Part shown: piece by piece, positions 1 through 7,247 of the stretch
Layout of the letters: each line of letters opens with the position of its first letter
Numbering within the stretch: the stretch's first letter is position 1
Made by a program: the position numbers and the translations under genes
Assembly (NCBI GenBank): GCA_964236445.1
Contig: CAXSDR010000050.1
Span: 1 to 25,570 of the forward strand
Length of the DNA stretch: 25,570 bases
Origin: CAXSDR01 sp964236445
GTDB lineage: Bacteria; Actinomycetota; Actinomycetes; Motilibacterales; Motilibacteraceae
Direction: 5' to 3'
Notes under the pieces: model-generated
Database searches by the model: none
What the model was told of the DNA's origin: nothing
Seen by the model: the letters and a program-made list of their open reading frames with translations, nothing else

Positions 1-1
1 C

Positions 2-61
2 TATCCGTCGCTGTCCGGGTCGCTGGCCGAGGCCGCGCACCAGCTGAACCGCAAGGTCTGA
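2..61 (+). CDS. C-terminal end of an LpdA-like NAD(P)H-quinone dehydrogenase (partial)
   Basis: Only the last 19 codons are inside the window, ending in TGA. The tail reads YPSLSGSLAEAAHQLNRKV. YPSLSGS(I/L)xEAA is the usual C-terminal end of the dimerisation domain in actinobacterial LpdA-type flavoprotein disulfide reductases, which act as NAD(P)H-quinone dehydrogenases. In M. tuberculosis lpdA lies in the same general neighbourhood as accA3. The gene converges on the biotin carboxylase gene, with about 60 bp between stops. The identification rests on one short motif plus context, and the catalytic part lies outside the window. Confidence 0.6.
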   Translation, partial: YPSLSGSLAEAAHQLNRKV

Positions 62-122
62 GGCGCCACCGCCATCGGGTGCCGCCGGCCTTGCGCTTCC
101 GCCCGCAGCAGAACCGATCGGT

Positions 123-1883
123 CTAGTCGACGATCTCGCAGATCACCGCTCCACTGGCCACCGTTGCGCCGACCGTCACGCTCAGCCCCTTGACCGTGCC
201 GCTCTTGTGCGCCATCAGCGGTTGCTCCATCTTCATCGCCTCGAGCACGACGATCAGGTCGCCCTGCGCGACGGCGGCGCCGTCCTCGACCGCGACCTTG
301 ACCAGCGTGCCTTGCATGGGGCTCGTCAGGGCGGCGCCGCTGGACGCGACGGCGGGTCGGCCGCCCCGGCGCACCGTCCTGCGGCTCGCCGCGCGCTGGG
401 CCGCGGCACCGACAGCTGCCCCCGCGGCCGTCAGCGCCGAGGGAATCACGACCTCGAGCCGCTTGCCACCGACCTCGACCACGACGCGTTCGCGCTGCTC
501 GGACCAGCTGTGCCCGGCCGGTTTGCCGCCGTAGGGCGTCAGGTCGAGCCTGGCCTCGGTCTCGATCCACCGGGTGTGCACGCGGAACGGCGCGTCGGTG
601 AAGTCGGATTCCTCGACCACCGCGCGGTGGAACGGGATGGCCGTCGGGATGCCCTCGATCTCGAACTCGGCAAGCGCGCGCCGCGCCCGTTCGAGCGCCT
701 GCTCGCGGGAGTAGCCGGTCACGACGAGCTTGGCCAGCAGCGAGTCGAACCCGCCGCCGACGACCGACCGCTCCTCGACACCGGCGTCGAGGCGCACGCC
801 GGGGCCGCTCGGCGGCCGCCAGCGTGTGATCGTGCCGGGCGTCGGGAGCCAGCCCCGACCGGGGTCCTCGCCGTTGATGCGGAACTCGAGGGAGTGCCCG
901 CGAGCGGGCGGGTCGTCATAGCCGAGCGGCTCGCCGTCGGCGATGCGCAGCTGCTCGCGCACCAGGTCGATGCCGGTGACCTCTTCGGTGACCGGGTGCT
1001 CGACCTGCAGGCGGGTGTTCACCTCGAGGAACGAGATGACGCCGTCCTCGGCCACGAGGAACTCGCACGTCCCCGCGCCGACATAGCCGGCCTCGCGCAG
1101 GATCGCCTTGGACGAGGCGTAGAGCGCGTCGCGCTGGGCGTCGGTGAGGTAGGGCGCGGGCGCCTCCTCCACGACCTTCTGGTGACGCCGCTGCAGCGAG
1201 CAGTCGCGCGTGCTGATGACGACGATCGCGCCGTGCGTGTCAGCGAGGCACTGGGTCTCCACGTGGCGCGGCCGGTCGAGGTAGCGCTCGACGAAGCACT
1301 CACCACGACCGAACGCGGCGACCGCCTCACGCACGGCCGACTCGAAAAGTTCGGGAATCTCCTCGAGGGTGCGGGCGACCTTGAGGCCGCGCCCGCCGCC
1401 GCCGTAGGCCGCCTTGATCGCGACCGGCAGGCCGAAGTCACGCGCGAACGCGATCACATCGTCGGCACCCGACACCGGGTCGCTGGTGCCGGGCACGAGC
1501 GGCGCGCCGACCCGCTCGGCGATGTGGCGCGCTGTCACCTTGTCGCCCAGCGCACGGATCGCTGCGGGCGGCGGCCCGATCCAGGTCAGCCCGGCTGCGA
1601 TGACCGCTTCGGCGAACTCGGCGTTCTCGGCCAGGAAGCCGTAGCCGGGGTGCACGGCGTCAGCGCCGCTGCGAGCGGCGACGTCGAGGATCTTGTCGAT
1701 GGCGAGGTAGCTCTCGGCAGCGGTCGAGCCGCCCAGGGCGTACGCCTCGTCGGCGATGCGTGCATGGACGGAGTCGCGGTCGGGCTCGGCGTAGACGGCG
1801 ACGCTGCTGATGCGGGCGTCGCGGCACGCGCGGATGACCCGGACTGCGATCTCGCCGCGATTGGCGATCAGCACCTTGCGCAC
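123..1883 (-). CDS. accA: Acetyl-/propionyl-CoA carboxylase alpha subunit (biotin carboxylase + biotin carboxyl carrier)
   Basis: This 586-residue protein carboxylates its own biotin using ATP and bicarbonate and passes the carboxyl group to the beta subunit, making malonyl- or methylmalonyl-CoA for lipid synthesis. The biotin carboxylase domain fills residues 1-450: ANRGEIAVR at the start, HPGYGFLAEN at 78-87, the ATP-grasp lysine K157 and glycine-rich GGGGRG at 161-166, and EVNTRLQVEHPVTE near 290. A short linker leads to a C-terminal biotinyl domain with EAMKM at 548-552, so K551 is the predicted biotinylated lysine. Length and layout match the AccA3/PccA family. The start is GTG with AGGGAG nine bases upstream. 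maf lies 128 bp upstream on the same strand, and the ligase that would biotinylate this protein is encoded at 6081-6884. Acyl-CoA preference cannot be read from this subunit. Confidence 0.96.
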   Translation of the reverse strand: MRKVLIANRGEIAVRVIRACRDARISSVAVYAEPDRDSVHARIADEAYALGGSTAAESYLAIDKILDVAARSGADAVHPGYGFLAENAEFAEAVIAAGLTWIGPPPAAIRALGDKVTARHIAERVGAPLVPGTSDPVSGADDVIAFARDFGLPVAIKAAYGGGGRGLKVARTLEEIPELFESAVREAVAAFGRGECFVERYLDRPRHVETQCLADTHGAIVVISTRDCSLQRRHQKVVEEAPAPYLTDAQRDALYASSKAILREAGYVGAGTCEFLVAEDGVISFLEVNTRLQVEHPVTEEVTGIDLVREQLRIADGEPLGYDDPPARGHSLEFRINGEDPGRGWLPTPGTITRWRPPSGPGVRLDAGVEERSVVGGGFDSLLAKLVVTGYSREQALERARRALAEFEIEGIPTAIPFHRAVVEESDFTDAPFRVHTRWIETEARLDLTPYGGKPAGHSWSEQRERVVVEVGGKRLEVVIPSALTAAGAAVGAAAQRAASRRTVRRGGRPAVASSGAALTSPMQGTLVKVAVEDGAAVAQGDLIVVLEAMKMEQPLMAHKSGTVKGLSVTVGATVASGAVICEIVD

Positions 1884-1982
1884 GCGGTACCGCTCCCTGC
1901 TAGCGAGGTTCGAGTCGGGTCAGCCTATCGGCGGAGGTCGCCGGCACCGGCGCGGAAGTGCCCAGCAAGGCCCGCAGGCAGT

Positions 1983-1999
1983 TTGGAGGAAACCTCCAA
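1983..1999. repeat. Compact hairpin between maf and accA
   Basis: TTGGAGG, then AAA, then CCTCCAA: a perfect 7-bp inverted repeat with a 3-nt loop. It lies 13 nt after the maf stop and about 100 nt before the accA start, and no T-tract follows it on the minus strand. It could be a weak terminator or attenuator, or an RNA processing site between the two genes. Confidence 0.4.
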
Positions 2000-2011
2000 G
2001 TAGGAACCCCG

Positions 2012-2605
2012 TCAAGTGGCGCGCCAGAGGTCCGGCCAGTGCAGACCCGCCGCATCGGCCATCAGCCGCAGCAGCGCGACGTTGATCCCGACCACGTTGT
2101 GCGGGTTTCCCTCGATGCCCGTGACGAAGGCAGCACCCAGCCCGTCGAGCGTGAACGCGCCTGCGACCGCAAGCGGCTCGCCCGTCGCGATGTAGGCGTC
2201 GATCTCGGCGTCGGACACGGCTGCGAAGAACACCGTCGTGGCCGCGACGCGGGTGTCGGTCGTCCCCGCGGGCGTCACGAGGCAGTGACCGGTGTGCAGC
2301 ACCCCGCTGCGCCCCCGCATGGCCCGCCAACGGTCCCGCGCGTCGTGGGCCCCCCTCGGCTTGCCGTAGACCGCGCCGTCGAACTCCAACACCGAGTCGC
2401 AGCCCACGACGTAGGCGCCCACCGCCTGCGCAGTCGCGGCGACGGTCCGTGCCTTGCGAGTCGCAAGCTCCCCGGCGACGTACGCAGCGCCACCCCCGAC
2501 GTCGCTCTCGTCGACCCCGCTCACCACGACCTCCGGGTCGAGCCCCGCCGCTCGCAGCGTCGCGAGGCGGGCGGGGGACGCGGAGGCGAGGACGAGGCGG
2601 GGCAC
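2012..2605 (-). CDS. maf: Maf-family nucleotide pyrophosphatase
   Basis: This 197-residue protein belongs to the Maf/HAM1-like house-cleaning pyrophosphatases, which hydrolyse dTTP, UTP or modified nucleotides to monophosphates. The N-terminal LVLASASPAR is the substrate-binding signature. GCDSVLEFDG (68-77) holds the probable catalytic aspartate D70, followed by YGKP (80-83) and RGRSGVLHTGHCL (98-110), the Maf counterpart of SGRxHxVxTG. Length is normal. The start is GTG. A minus-strand -10-like TAGCGT ends six bases before it (plus coordinates 2612-2617), so the mRNA is probably leaderless. Maf genes commonly sit beside acyl-CoA carboxylase genes in actinobacteria, as here. Which nucleotide is preferred is not clear from sequence. 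Confidence 0.93.
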   Translation of the reverse strand: MPRLVLASASPARLATLRAAGLDPEVVVSGVDESDVGGGAAYVAGELATRKARTVAATAQAVGAYVVGCDSVLEFDGAVYGKPRGAHDARDRWRAMRGRSGVLHTGHCLVTPAGTTDTRVAATTVFFAAVSDAEIDAYIATGEPLAVAGAFTLDGLGAAFVTGIEGNPHNVVGINVALLRLMADAAGLHWPDLWRAT

Positions 2606-2611
2606 GGCGGG

Positions 2612-2617
2612 ACGCTA
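2612..2617 (-). promoter_or_regulatory. -10 element for leaderless maf
   Basis: TAGCGT on the minus strand fits TANNNT and is followed after six bases by the GTG of maf, so transcription would begin at or next to the start codon. No Shine-Dalgarno sequence and no convincing -35 box are visible. Confidence 0.55.
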
Positions 2618-2661
2618 TCTCCTCGCCGTCGGGGCAGGGTGCGCCGACGCACCGGTGCCCC

Positions 2662-2667
2662 TACGCT
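2662..2667 (+). promoter_or_regulatory. -10 element for the Pr6Pr membrane protein gene
   Basis: TACGCT lies seven bases before the ATG at 2675. No Shine-Dalgarno sequence precedes that ATG, which again fits a leaderless transcript. Confidence 0.5.
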
Positions 2668-2674
2668 GGCGATC

Positions 2675-3361
2675 ATGCTGCAGGCGCTCCGCAAGCCCCA
2701 CGCCGGGCAGATGTGGCACGCGGTCACCGCAGCGGTGGCGCTGTTCGCGCTCGTCCTGCAGCTGGGGCTGATCTTCAGTGGCGAAGCGGTGCTGGTCGAG
2801 GCGAGCGCTGTTCCGGCACTTCCGGTGCGGGTGTGGCGGTTCTTCACCTACTTCACCGTGCAGTCGAACTTCCTCGTGCTCTACACCGCCGCGACACTCG
2901 CGCTCAACCCCGCGCGTGACGGCCGGCTGTGGCGGATCGCACGGCTCGATGCCCTCGTCGGCATCACCATCACGGGCCTCGTGCACTTCTTCTTCCTGCG
3001 CCCGCTCGTGCCCCTCACCGGCTGGACCAACGTCGCCGACAAGCTCCTGCATGTCGCGGTGCCGCTGCTGGCCTTCCTCGGCTGGGTGGTGTTCGGACCG
3101 AGGTGGCGGGTGACCCAGGCGGTTCTCCTGCCGGCACTAATGTGGCCGCTGGTCTACATCGTCTTCACCGGCGTCCATGGCGCGATCACCGGCTGGTATC
3201 CCTATCCGTTCACCGATGTGACATCGCTCGGCTATCTGCGCGTCCTTCTCAACGCGGTCGCCGTCGCCGTCCTGTTCTTCATGGGCGAGCTTCTCGCGAA
3301 GGTCGCCGACGAACGCCTGCCTCTGGGTCGGTTCGACAGAGCTGACCGCACGACTTCCTGA
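2675..3361 (+). CDS. Pr6Pr family integral membrane protein
   Basis: This 228-residue protein has about six hydrophobic segments (near 17-37, 52-72, 88-106, 122-140, 147-167 and 190-210). Its pattern matches the Pr6Pr family of bacterial membrane proteins: FFTYFTVQSNFLVLY early, a histidine-containing VADKLLHVAVPLL in the middle, and GAITGWYPYPFTDV late, the most recognisable family signature. No enzymatic function is established for the family, so none is claimed. The ATG at 2675 is preferred over longer readings because the region before it is antisense to maf and because of the -10 element at 2662-2667. The aquaporin gene begins 28 bp after its stop, so the two are probably co-transcribed. 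Maf is divergent. Confidence 0.82.
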   Translation: MLQALRKPHAGQMWHAVTAAVALFALVLQLGLIFSGEAVLVEASAVPALPVRVWRFFTYFTVQSNFLVLYTAATLALNPARDGRLWRIARLDALVGITITGLVHFFFLRPLVPLTGWTNVADKLLHVAVPLLAFLGWVVFGPRWRVTQAVLLPALMWPLVYIVFTGVHGAITGWYPYPFTDVTSLGYLRVLLNAVAVAVLFFMGELLAKVADERLPLGRFDRADRTTS

Positions 3362-3389
3362 GCCGAACCCGCCGTCGATGGAGGCCTCG

Positions 3390-4166
3390 ATGCCCGTCAC
3401 CACCCGCCACGCACTGCCGAGCACCGGCCAGCGCCTCGCCGCCGAGTTCCTCGGCACCTTCTGGCTGGTCTTCGCTGGTTGCGGCTCGGCCGTGCTGGCC
3501 GCAGGCTTCCTCTCGACGACGAATGTCCACCTGGGCATCGGGTTCCTCGGTGTCGCCCTGGCTTTCGGGTTGACCGTCATGACCATGGCGTACGCCGTCG
3601 GCCACGTCTCCGGCGGCCACTTCAACCCGGCCGTCACGCTGGGACTGGCGGCCGGCGGCCGGTTCGCCTGGCGGGACGCTCCGGCCTACATCGCCAGTCA
3701 GGTCGTGGCGGGCGCGGTGGCTGCAGCGGTGCTGTTCGCGATCGCGTCGGGCCAGAAGGGCTTCAGTGCCAGCAGGACCGGCTTCGCGACCAACGGCTAT
3801 GGCTCGCACTCGCCCGGGCACTACTCGCTCGCAGCGTGTCTGCTGACCGAGATCGTGATGACCGCGTTCTTCCTCTACATCATCCTGGGCGTGACAGACA
3901 CGCGAGCGCCGCGCGGCTTCGCGCCGATCGCGATCGGCCTCGGCCTCACCCTGATCCACCTCGTGAGCATCCCGGTGACCAACACGTCGGTGAACCCGGC
4001 CCGTTCGATCGGGCCCGCGCTCTTCGCCGGCAGCGCGCCGATCGGTCAGCTGTGGCTGTTCATCGTCGCTCCGGTCATCGGGGCGCTTCTCGCCGGTTTC
4101 TCCTACGCCTACCTGCTCGGCACGGGTGAGGACGCCGCGCCGTTGGGGGACGCGACCGCAGCCTGA
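3390..4166 (+). CDS. aqpZ: Aquaporin Z-type water channel
   Basis: This 258-residue MIP-family protein has six membrane segments and two half-helices carrying the NPA boxes, SGGHFNPAVT (NPA near 79-81) and TNTSVNPARS (NPA near 202-204). The stretch LIHLVSIPVTNTSVNPARS has the AqpZ spacing of His, Thr and Arg (H174, T183 and R189 in E. coli AqpZ) that lines the selectivity filter of a water-specific channel, which argues against a glycerol facilitator. An in-frame ATG exists at 3378, but GGAGG at 3380-3384 sits five bases before the ATG at 3390, so the shorter start is chosen. It follows the Pr6Pr gene closely. Its stop is three bases from the stop of the convergent accE gene, leaving no room for a separate terminator. 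Confidence 0.93.
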   Translation: MPVTTRHALPSTGQRLAAEFLGTFWLVFAGCGSAVLAAGFLSTTNVHLGIGFLGVALAFGLTVMTMAYAVGHVSGGHFNPAVTLGLAAGGRFAWRDAPAYIASQVVAGAVAAAVLFAIASGQKGFSASRTGFATNGYGSHSPGHYSLAACLLTEIVMTAFFLYIILGVTDTRAPRGFAPIAIGLGLTLIHLVSIPVTNTSVNPARSIGPALFAGSAPIGQLWLFIVAPVIGALLAGFSYAYLLGTGEDAAPLGDATAA

Positions 4167-4169
4167 GGT

Positions 4170-4439
4170 TCAGTGCCGCCGCAGTGCCGCCTGCCAGGCG
4201 CCGGCGCCGAGCGGAAGGGGCTTGCGCAGGACCGGGGCGCACCACGCCGACCGCACGTGCGGCGTCCGGCGTCCGACCGGCGCGAACGGCCCGGACGGCC
4301 CTGACCCGCCGGCGGCCGCGTGCGCCGCGACAACGGCCACCAGGGCCGCGAGCTCTTCGGGCTGGGCGTCCCCCCGGACCACCTCGAGGGCGTCGAGCAG
4401 CGACAGCGGCTCGGGGGTCTCACGGCGGTCGTCGTTCAC
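4170..4439 (-). CDS. accE: Acyl-CoA carboxylase epsilon subunit
   Basis: This 89-residue protein fits the small epsilon subunit of actinobacterial acyl-CoA carboxylases, which stabilises the alpha-beta complex. Family hallmarks are the N-terminal helix LDALEVVRGDAQPEELAALVAVVAA (the VxRGxPxxEExAAL pattern), a low-complexity linker, and a tryptophan- and proline-containing tail ending PLPLGAGAWQAAL. Its GTG start overlaps the stop of the carboxyltransferase gene in GTGA (4436-4439), indicating translational coupling and a matched partner. Epsilon subunits are poorly conserved, so position supports the call as much as sequence does. Confidence 0.87.
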   Translation of the reverse strand: MNDDRRETPEPLSLLDALEVVRGDAQPEELAALVAVVAAHAAAGGSGPSGPFAPVGRRTPHVRSAWCAPVLRKPLPLGAGAWQAALRRH

Positions 4440-6061
4440 AGCGGGATGTTCCCATGCTTCTTGGGGGGCATCGTGTCGCGCTTGGTGCGCAGCATCCGCA
4501 GCGATCGGGTGACGGCGGCCCGCGTCTCGGACGGCGCGATCACGCCGTCGAGGAACCCGCGCTCGGCCGCGAGGTAGGGGTTGGCGAGGGCGTCCTCATA
4601 TGTCTGGACCAACGATGCCCGCAGCGCGTCTGGATCCGCCGCGGCGGCGAGCTCGCGCCGGTGCAGCAGGCCCACCGCGCCCTGCGCGCCCATGACGGCG
4701 AGCTGGGAGGTCGGCCAGGCGAGGTTGACGTCGGCACCCAGGTGCTTGGACCCCATGACGAGGTAGGCGCCGCCATAGGCCTTGCGCGTGATGACCGTGA
4801 CCTTGGGCACCGTCGCCTCGGCGTAGGCGTAGATGAGCTTCGCGCCCCGTCGGATGATGCCGTCCCACTCCTGCTGGGTGCCGGGCAGGAAGCCGGGGAC
4901 GTCGACGAACGTCACCACGGGGATGTTGAACGCGTCGCACGTACGCACGAACCGCGCCGCCTTCTCGGCAGCGTCGATGTCGAGGGTGCCGGCGAAGTGC
5001 AGAGGCTGGTTGGCCACGACGCCCACCGAGCGGCCCTCGACCCGGCCGAAGCCGACGATGATGTTGGGTGCGAACAGGGGCTGGACCTCGAGGAACTCGC
5101 CGTCGTCGACCACGGCCTGCACGACCGTGTGCATGTCGTAGGGCTGGTTGGGGGAGTCGGGCACCAGCGTGTCGAGCTCGCTGTCGTGCGGGCCGGGCGT
5201 CGACAGCTCGGCGTTGTCGGGCTCGAACTCGAGCGGGAAGTGCGGCGCCTCCTCGACGTTGTTGCTCGGCAGGTAGGACAGCAGGGCCTTCGCATAGTCG
5301 AGGGCGTCAGCCTCGGACGATGCCATGTAGTGCGCGTTGCCCGATCTCGTGTTGTGCGTACGCGCCCCGCCGAGCTCCTCGAAGCCGACGTCCTCACCGG
5401 TGACCGCCTTGATGACGTCGGGACCGGTGATGAACATCTGCGACGTGCCCTCGACCATGATGACGAAGTCGGTGAGGGCGGGGGAGTAGACCGCGCCGCC
5501 CGCGCAGGGTCCGAGGATGAGCGAGATCTGCGGGATCACGCCCGAGGCCTGCACGTTGCGATGGAAGATGTCGCCGAACAGCGCGAGCCCGCTGACGCCC
5601 TCCTGGATCCGCGCACCACCGCCGTCGTTGAGGCCGATGACGGGGCAGCCGGTCTTGAGGGCGAGGTCCAGGACCTTGACGATCTTGGCGCCGTGGCGCG
5701 CGCCGAGGCTGCCGCCGAAGATCGTGAAGTCCTGGCTGTAGACGCACACCTGTCGCCCGTCGACCGTGCCGTAGCCGGTCACCACGCCGTCGCCGTAGGG
5801 GCGCTTGGCTCCCATCCCGAAGGCGGTCTCGCCATGGCGGGCAAGCTCGTCGAGCTCGACGAAGGACCCCTCGTCGAGGAGGAGCGCGATGCGCTCGCGT
5901 GCTGTGAGCTTGCCGCGCGCGTGCTGGCGCTCGACAGCGGTCTCGGACCCGGCCTGCACGGCTTCGTCGCGGCGCTCCTGCAGCGCGGCGAGGCGCCCGG
6001 CGGTCGTGTGCCGGTCGGATCGAGGCGATGCCGATGCTGCGGTTCCGGGATCGACTGACAT
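4436..6061 (-). CDS. accD: Acyl-CoA carboxylase beta subunit (carboxyltransferase)
   Basis: This 541-residue protein transfers the carboxyl group from biotin to an acyl-CoA (acetyl- or propionyl-CoA). It has the two crotonase-like halves of the family. The N half carries GGSLGARHGAKI (117-127), LNDGGGARIQEG (144-155) and GPCAGGAVYSPALTDF (184-199). The C half carries FVDVPGFLPGTQQE (385-398), the GIIRRGAKLIYAYAEATVPKVTVI region (401-424) and RKAYGGAYLVMGSKHLGAD (426-444). The ATG at 6061 gives the usual length; the open frame runs further upstream only because it is antisense to birA. A -10-like TACGCT ends eight bases before the ATG. Residue 434 is Leu where propionyl-specific homologues have Asp. 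accE overlaps its stop, and birA is divergent 19 bp away. Confidence 0.96.
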   Translation of the reverse strand: MSVDPGTAASASPRSDRHTTAGRLAALQERRDEAVQAGSETAVERQHARGKLTARERIALLLDEGSFVELDELARHGETAFGMGAKRPYGDGVVTGYGTVDGRQVCVYSQDFTIFGGSLGARHGAKIVKVLDLALKTGCPVIGLNDGGGARIQEGVSGLALFGDIFHRNVQASGVIPQISLILGPCAGGAVYSPALTDFVIMVEGTSQMFITGPDVIKAVTGEDVGFEELGGARTHNTRSGNAHYMASSEADALDYAKALLSYLPSNNVEEAPHFPLEFEPDNAELSTPGPHDSELDTLVPDSPNQPYDMHTVVQAVVDDGEFLEVQPLFAPNIIVGFGRVEGRSVGVVANQPLHFAGTLDIDAAEKAARFVRTCDAFNIPVVTFVDVPGFLPGTQQEWDGIIRRGAKLIYAYAEATVPKVTVITRKAYGGAYLVMGSKHLGADVNLAWPTSQLAVMGAQGAVGLLHRRELAAAADPDALRASLVQTYEDALANPYLAAERGFLDGVIAPSETRAAVTRSLRMLRTKRDTMPPKKHGNIPL

Positions 6062-6068
6062 GGGGCCG

Positions 6069-6075
6069 TAGCGTA
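6069..6075. promoter_or_regulatory. Overlapping divergent -10 elements for birA and accD
   Basis: The 7-mer TAGCGTA reads TAGCGT on the plus strand, six bases before the birA GTG at 6081. It reads TACGCT on the minus strand, eight bases before the accD ATG at 6061. Only 19 bp (6062-6080) separate the two start codons, so both -10 boxes share the same base pairs and any upstream promoter contacts lie in the coding sequence of the other gene. Confidence 0.6.
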
Positions 6076-6080
6076 GCCGC

Positions 6081-6884
6081 GTGCCCGATGCGACCCCACC
6101 TGCTCGCCGTACCCCGCTCGACCAGGAGTCGCTGGTCGCCGCCCTGCGCACGCGGGGCTGCGGGTGGACCGACGTCCGGCTCAGCGCGCGGACCGGATCG
6201 ACCAACGACGACCTACGTGCGCTCGAAACGGCCGGTGCGCTCGAGGGGACGATCGTCACGACCGACCTGCAGACCGCCGGCCGCGGGCGGATGGACCGCG
6301 CCTGGCAAGCGCCGGCTCGCTCGGGAATCCTCGTCTCGGTCCTGCTTCGCCCCCGGGTGCCGCAGGCCCGCTGGGGCTGGCTCCCCCTCCTGACCGGGTT
6401 GGCGCTCGCCGAGGTGGTGGCCGGCCTCGGCGTCGAGGCGGGGCTCAAGTGGCCGAACGACGTGATGGTCGCGCAGGCGAAGCTCGCGGGGATCCTGGCC
6501 GAGCGTTCGGGCGATGCGGTCATCGTGGGCGCGGGGCTCAACGTCGACCTCACCGCGGCGGAGCTCCCGGTCCCGACGGCGACGTCGCTCGCTCTCGTCG
6601 GCGCCGCGAGCCTGGACCGCACTCTGGTGCTCGCCTCGGTCGTGGACCGCCTCGCTCGCCGCTATGCCGCATGGAGCAGCGCCGACGGGGATCCCGGGCG
6701 CAGCGGGCTCGCGCGCGACTATGCCGATGCCTGCGTCTCGCTCGGCCGCCGGGTGCGCGTGACGCTGCCCACCGGCGTCGAGATCTCGGGTGTCGCCGAG
6801 CGCATCGACGACGACGGACGCCTCGTCGTGGGCGGGCACCCGCCCACGGCCGTCGCTGCGGGAGACGTCGCCCATGTTCGCTGA
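6081..6884 (+). CDS. birA: Biotin--[acetyl-CoA-carboxylase] ligase
   Basis: This 267-residue class I biotin protein ligase makes biotinyl-5'-AMP and attaches biotin to the carrier lysine of the carboxylase alpha subunit. Motifs in order: GSTNDDL (39-45), TDLQTAGRGRMDRAW (61-75, adenylate and biotin binding), GLKWPNDV (121-128, with K123 matching the catalytic lysine of KWPND), KLAGIL (134-139) and GAGLNVD (150-156). A small C-terminal beta domain follows from about 220. There is no N-terminal winged helix, so it should not act as a DNA-binding biotin repressor. The GTG start at 6081 has a -10-like TAGCGT six bases upstream and no Shine-Dalgarno sequence. Its natural substrate is the protein encoded at 123-1883. 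Confidence 0.94.
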   Translation: MPDATPPARRTPLDQESLVAALRTRGCGWTDVRLSARTGSTNDDLRALETAGALEGTIVTTDLQTAGRGRMDRAWQAPARSGILVSVLLRPRVPQARWGWLPLLTGLALAEVVAGLGVEAGLKWPNDVMVAQAKLAGILAERSGDAVIVGAGLNVDLTAAELPVPTATSLALVGAASLDRTLVLASVVDRLARRYAAWSSADGDPGRSGLARDYADACVSLGRRVRVTLPTGVEISGVAERIDDDGRLVVGGHPPTAVAAGDVAHVR

Positions 6885-6977
6885 AGGGCGGCTGACGAGC
6901 CGCGCCGGGCAGGTCCGACGCGAGGTTGAGTAGCCATACCCATCCCCCGGCGGCCAAGGAGCCCCCAAGATCGCACC

Positions 6978-7235
6978 ATGACGTCGCAGCAGCTGGTTCC
7001 CGAGCACCTGATCGCCGCCCTGACCGACCCCACGAAGTGTCCCTCGTGCGGCTTCGTCCTTCTTCCCGGCAGCTTCTCCTGCACCCGGTGCTACCTCCCG
7101 CTGCGAGGTCAGCTGGCGACGAGCGTCTGGGACAGCTCGGTCCGCGCCGGCACTGTCCTCCGCGAGCGTGCCAGCCTCATCGACGAACTGCGGGCCGACC
7201 CCGCCACCAATTCCGCTGCAGCGCCCGCCGCAGCC
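6978..7235 (+). CDS. N-terminal zinc-ribbon part of a large membrane protein (cut by assembly gap)
   Basis: The first 86 codons are readable before the N run. They encode a soluble N-terminus with a zinc-ribbon-like CPSC at 21-24 and CTRC at 35-38, then a helical stretch (VWDSSVRAGTVLRERASLIDELR) and an Ala/Pro-rich linker entering the gap. This arrangement (short Cys4 ribbon, helix, linker, then many membrane segments) is typical of large actinobacterial membrane proteins like the one encoded downstream at 7544-9739, so both probably belong to one gene of more than 850 codons. AAGGAG at 6956-6961 lies 16 bases before the ATG, rather far. Function is unknown. Confidence 0.7.
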
Positions 7236-7245
7236 NNNNNNNNNN
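7236..7245. other. Assembly gap (10 N)
   Basis: Ten consecutive N, the fixed placeholder length many assemblers use for a gap of unknown size. The reading frame across it has no meaning. It interrupts a coding region, and the sequences on either side do not belong to one recognisable protein. Confidence 0.99.
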
Positions 7246-7247
7246 TG

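Noticed and set aside
207..2003. Long open plus-strand frame of about 598 codons
   Set aside because: It is antisense to the biotin carboxylase gene; the translation is low-complexity Arg/Ala/Gly/Asp with no domain, typical of a high-GC shadow frame.
4184..6058. Long open plus-strand frame of about 624 codons
   Set aside because: Antisense to accD and accE; the opposite strand has unmistakable carboxyltransferase motifs.
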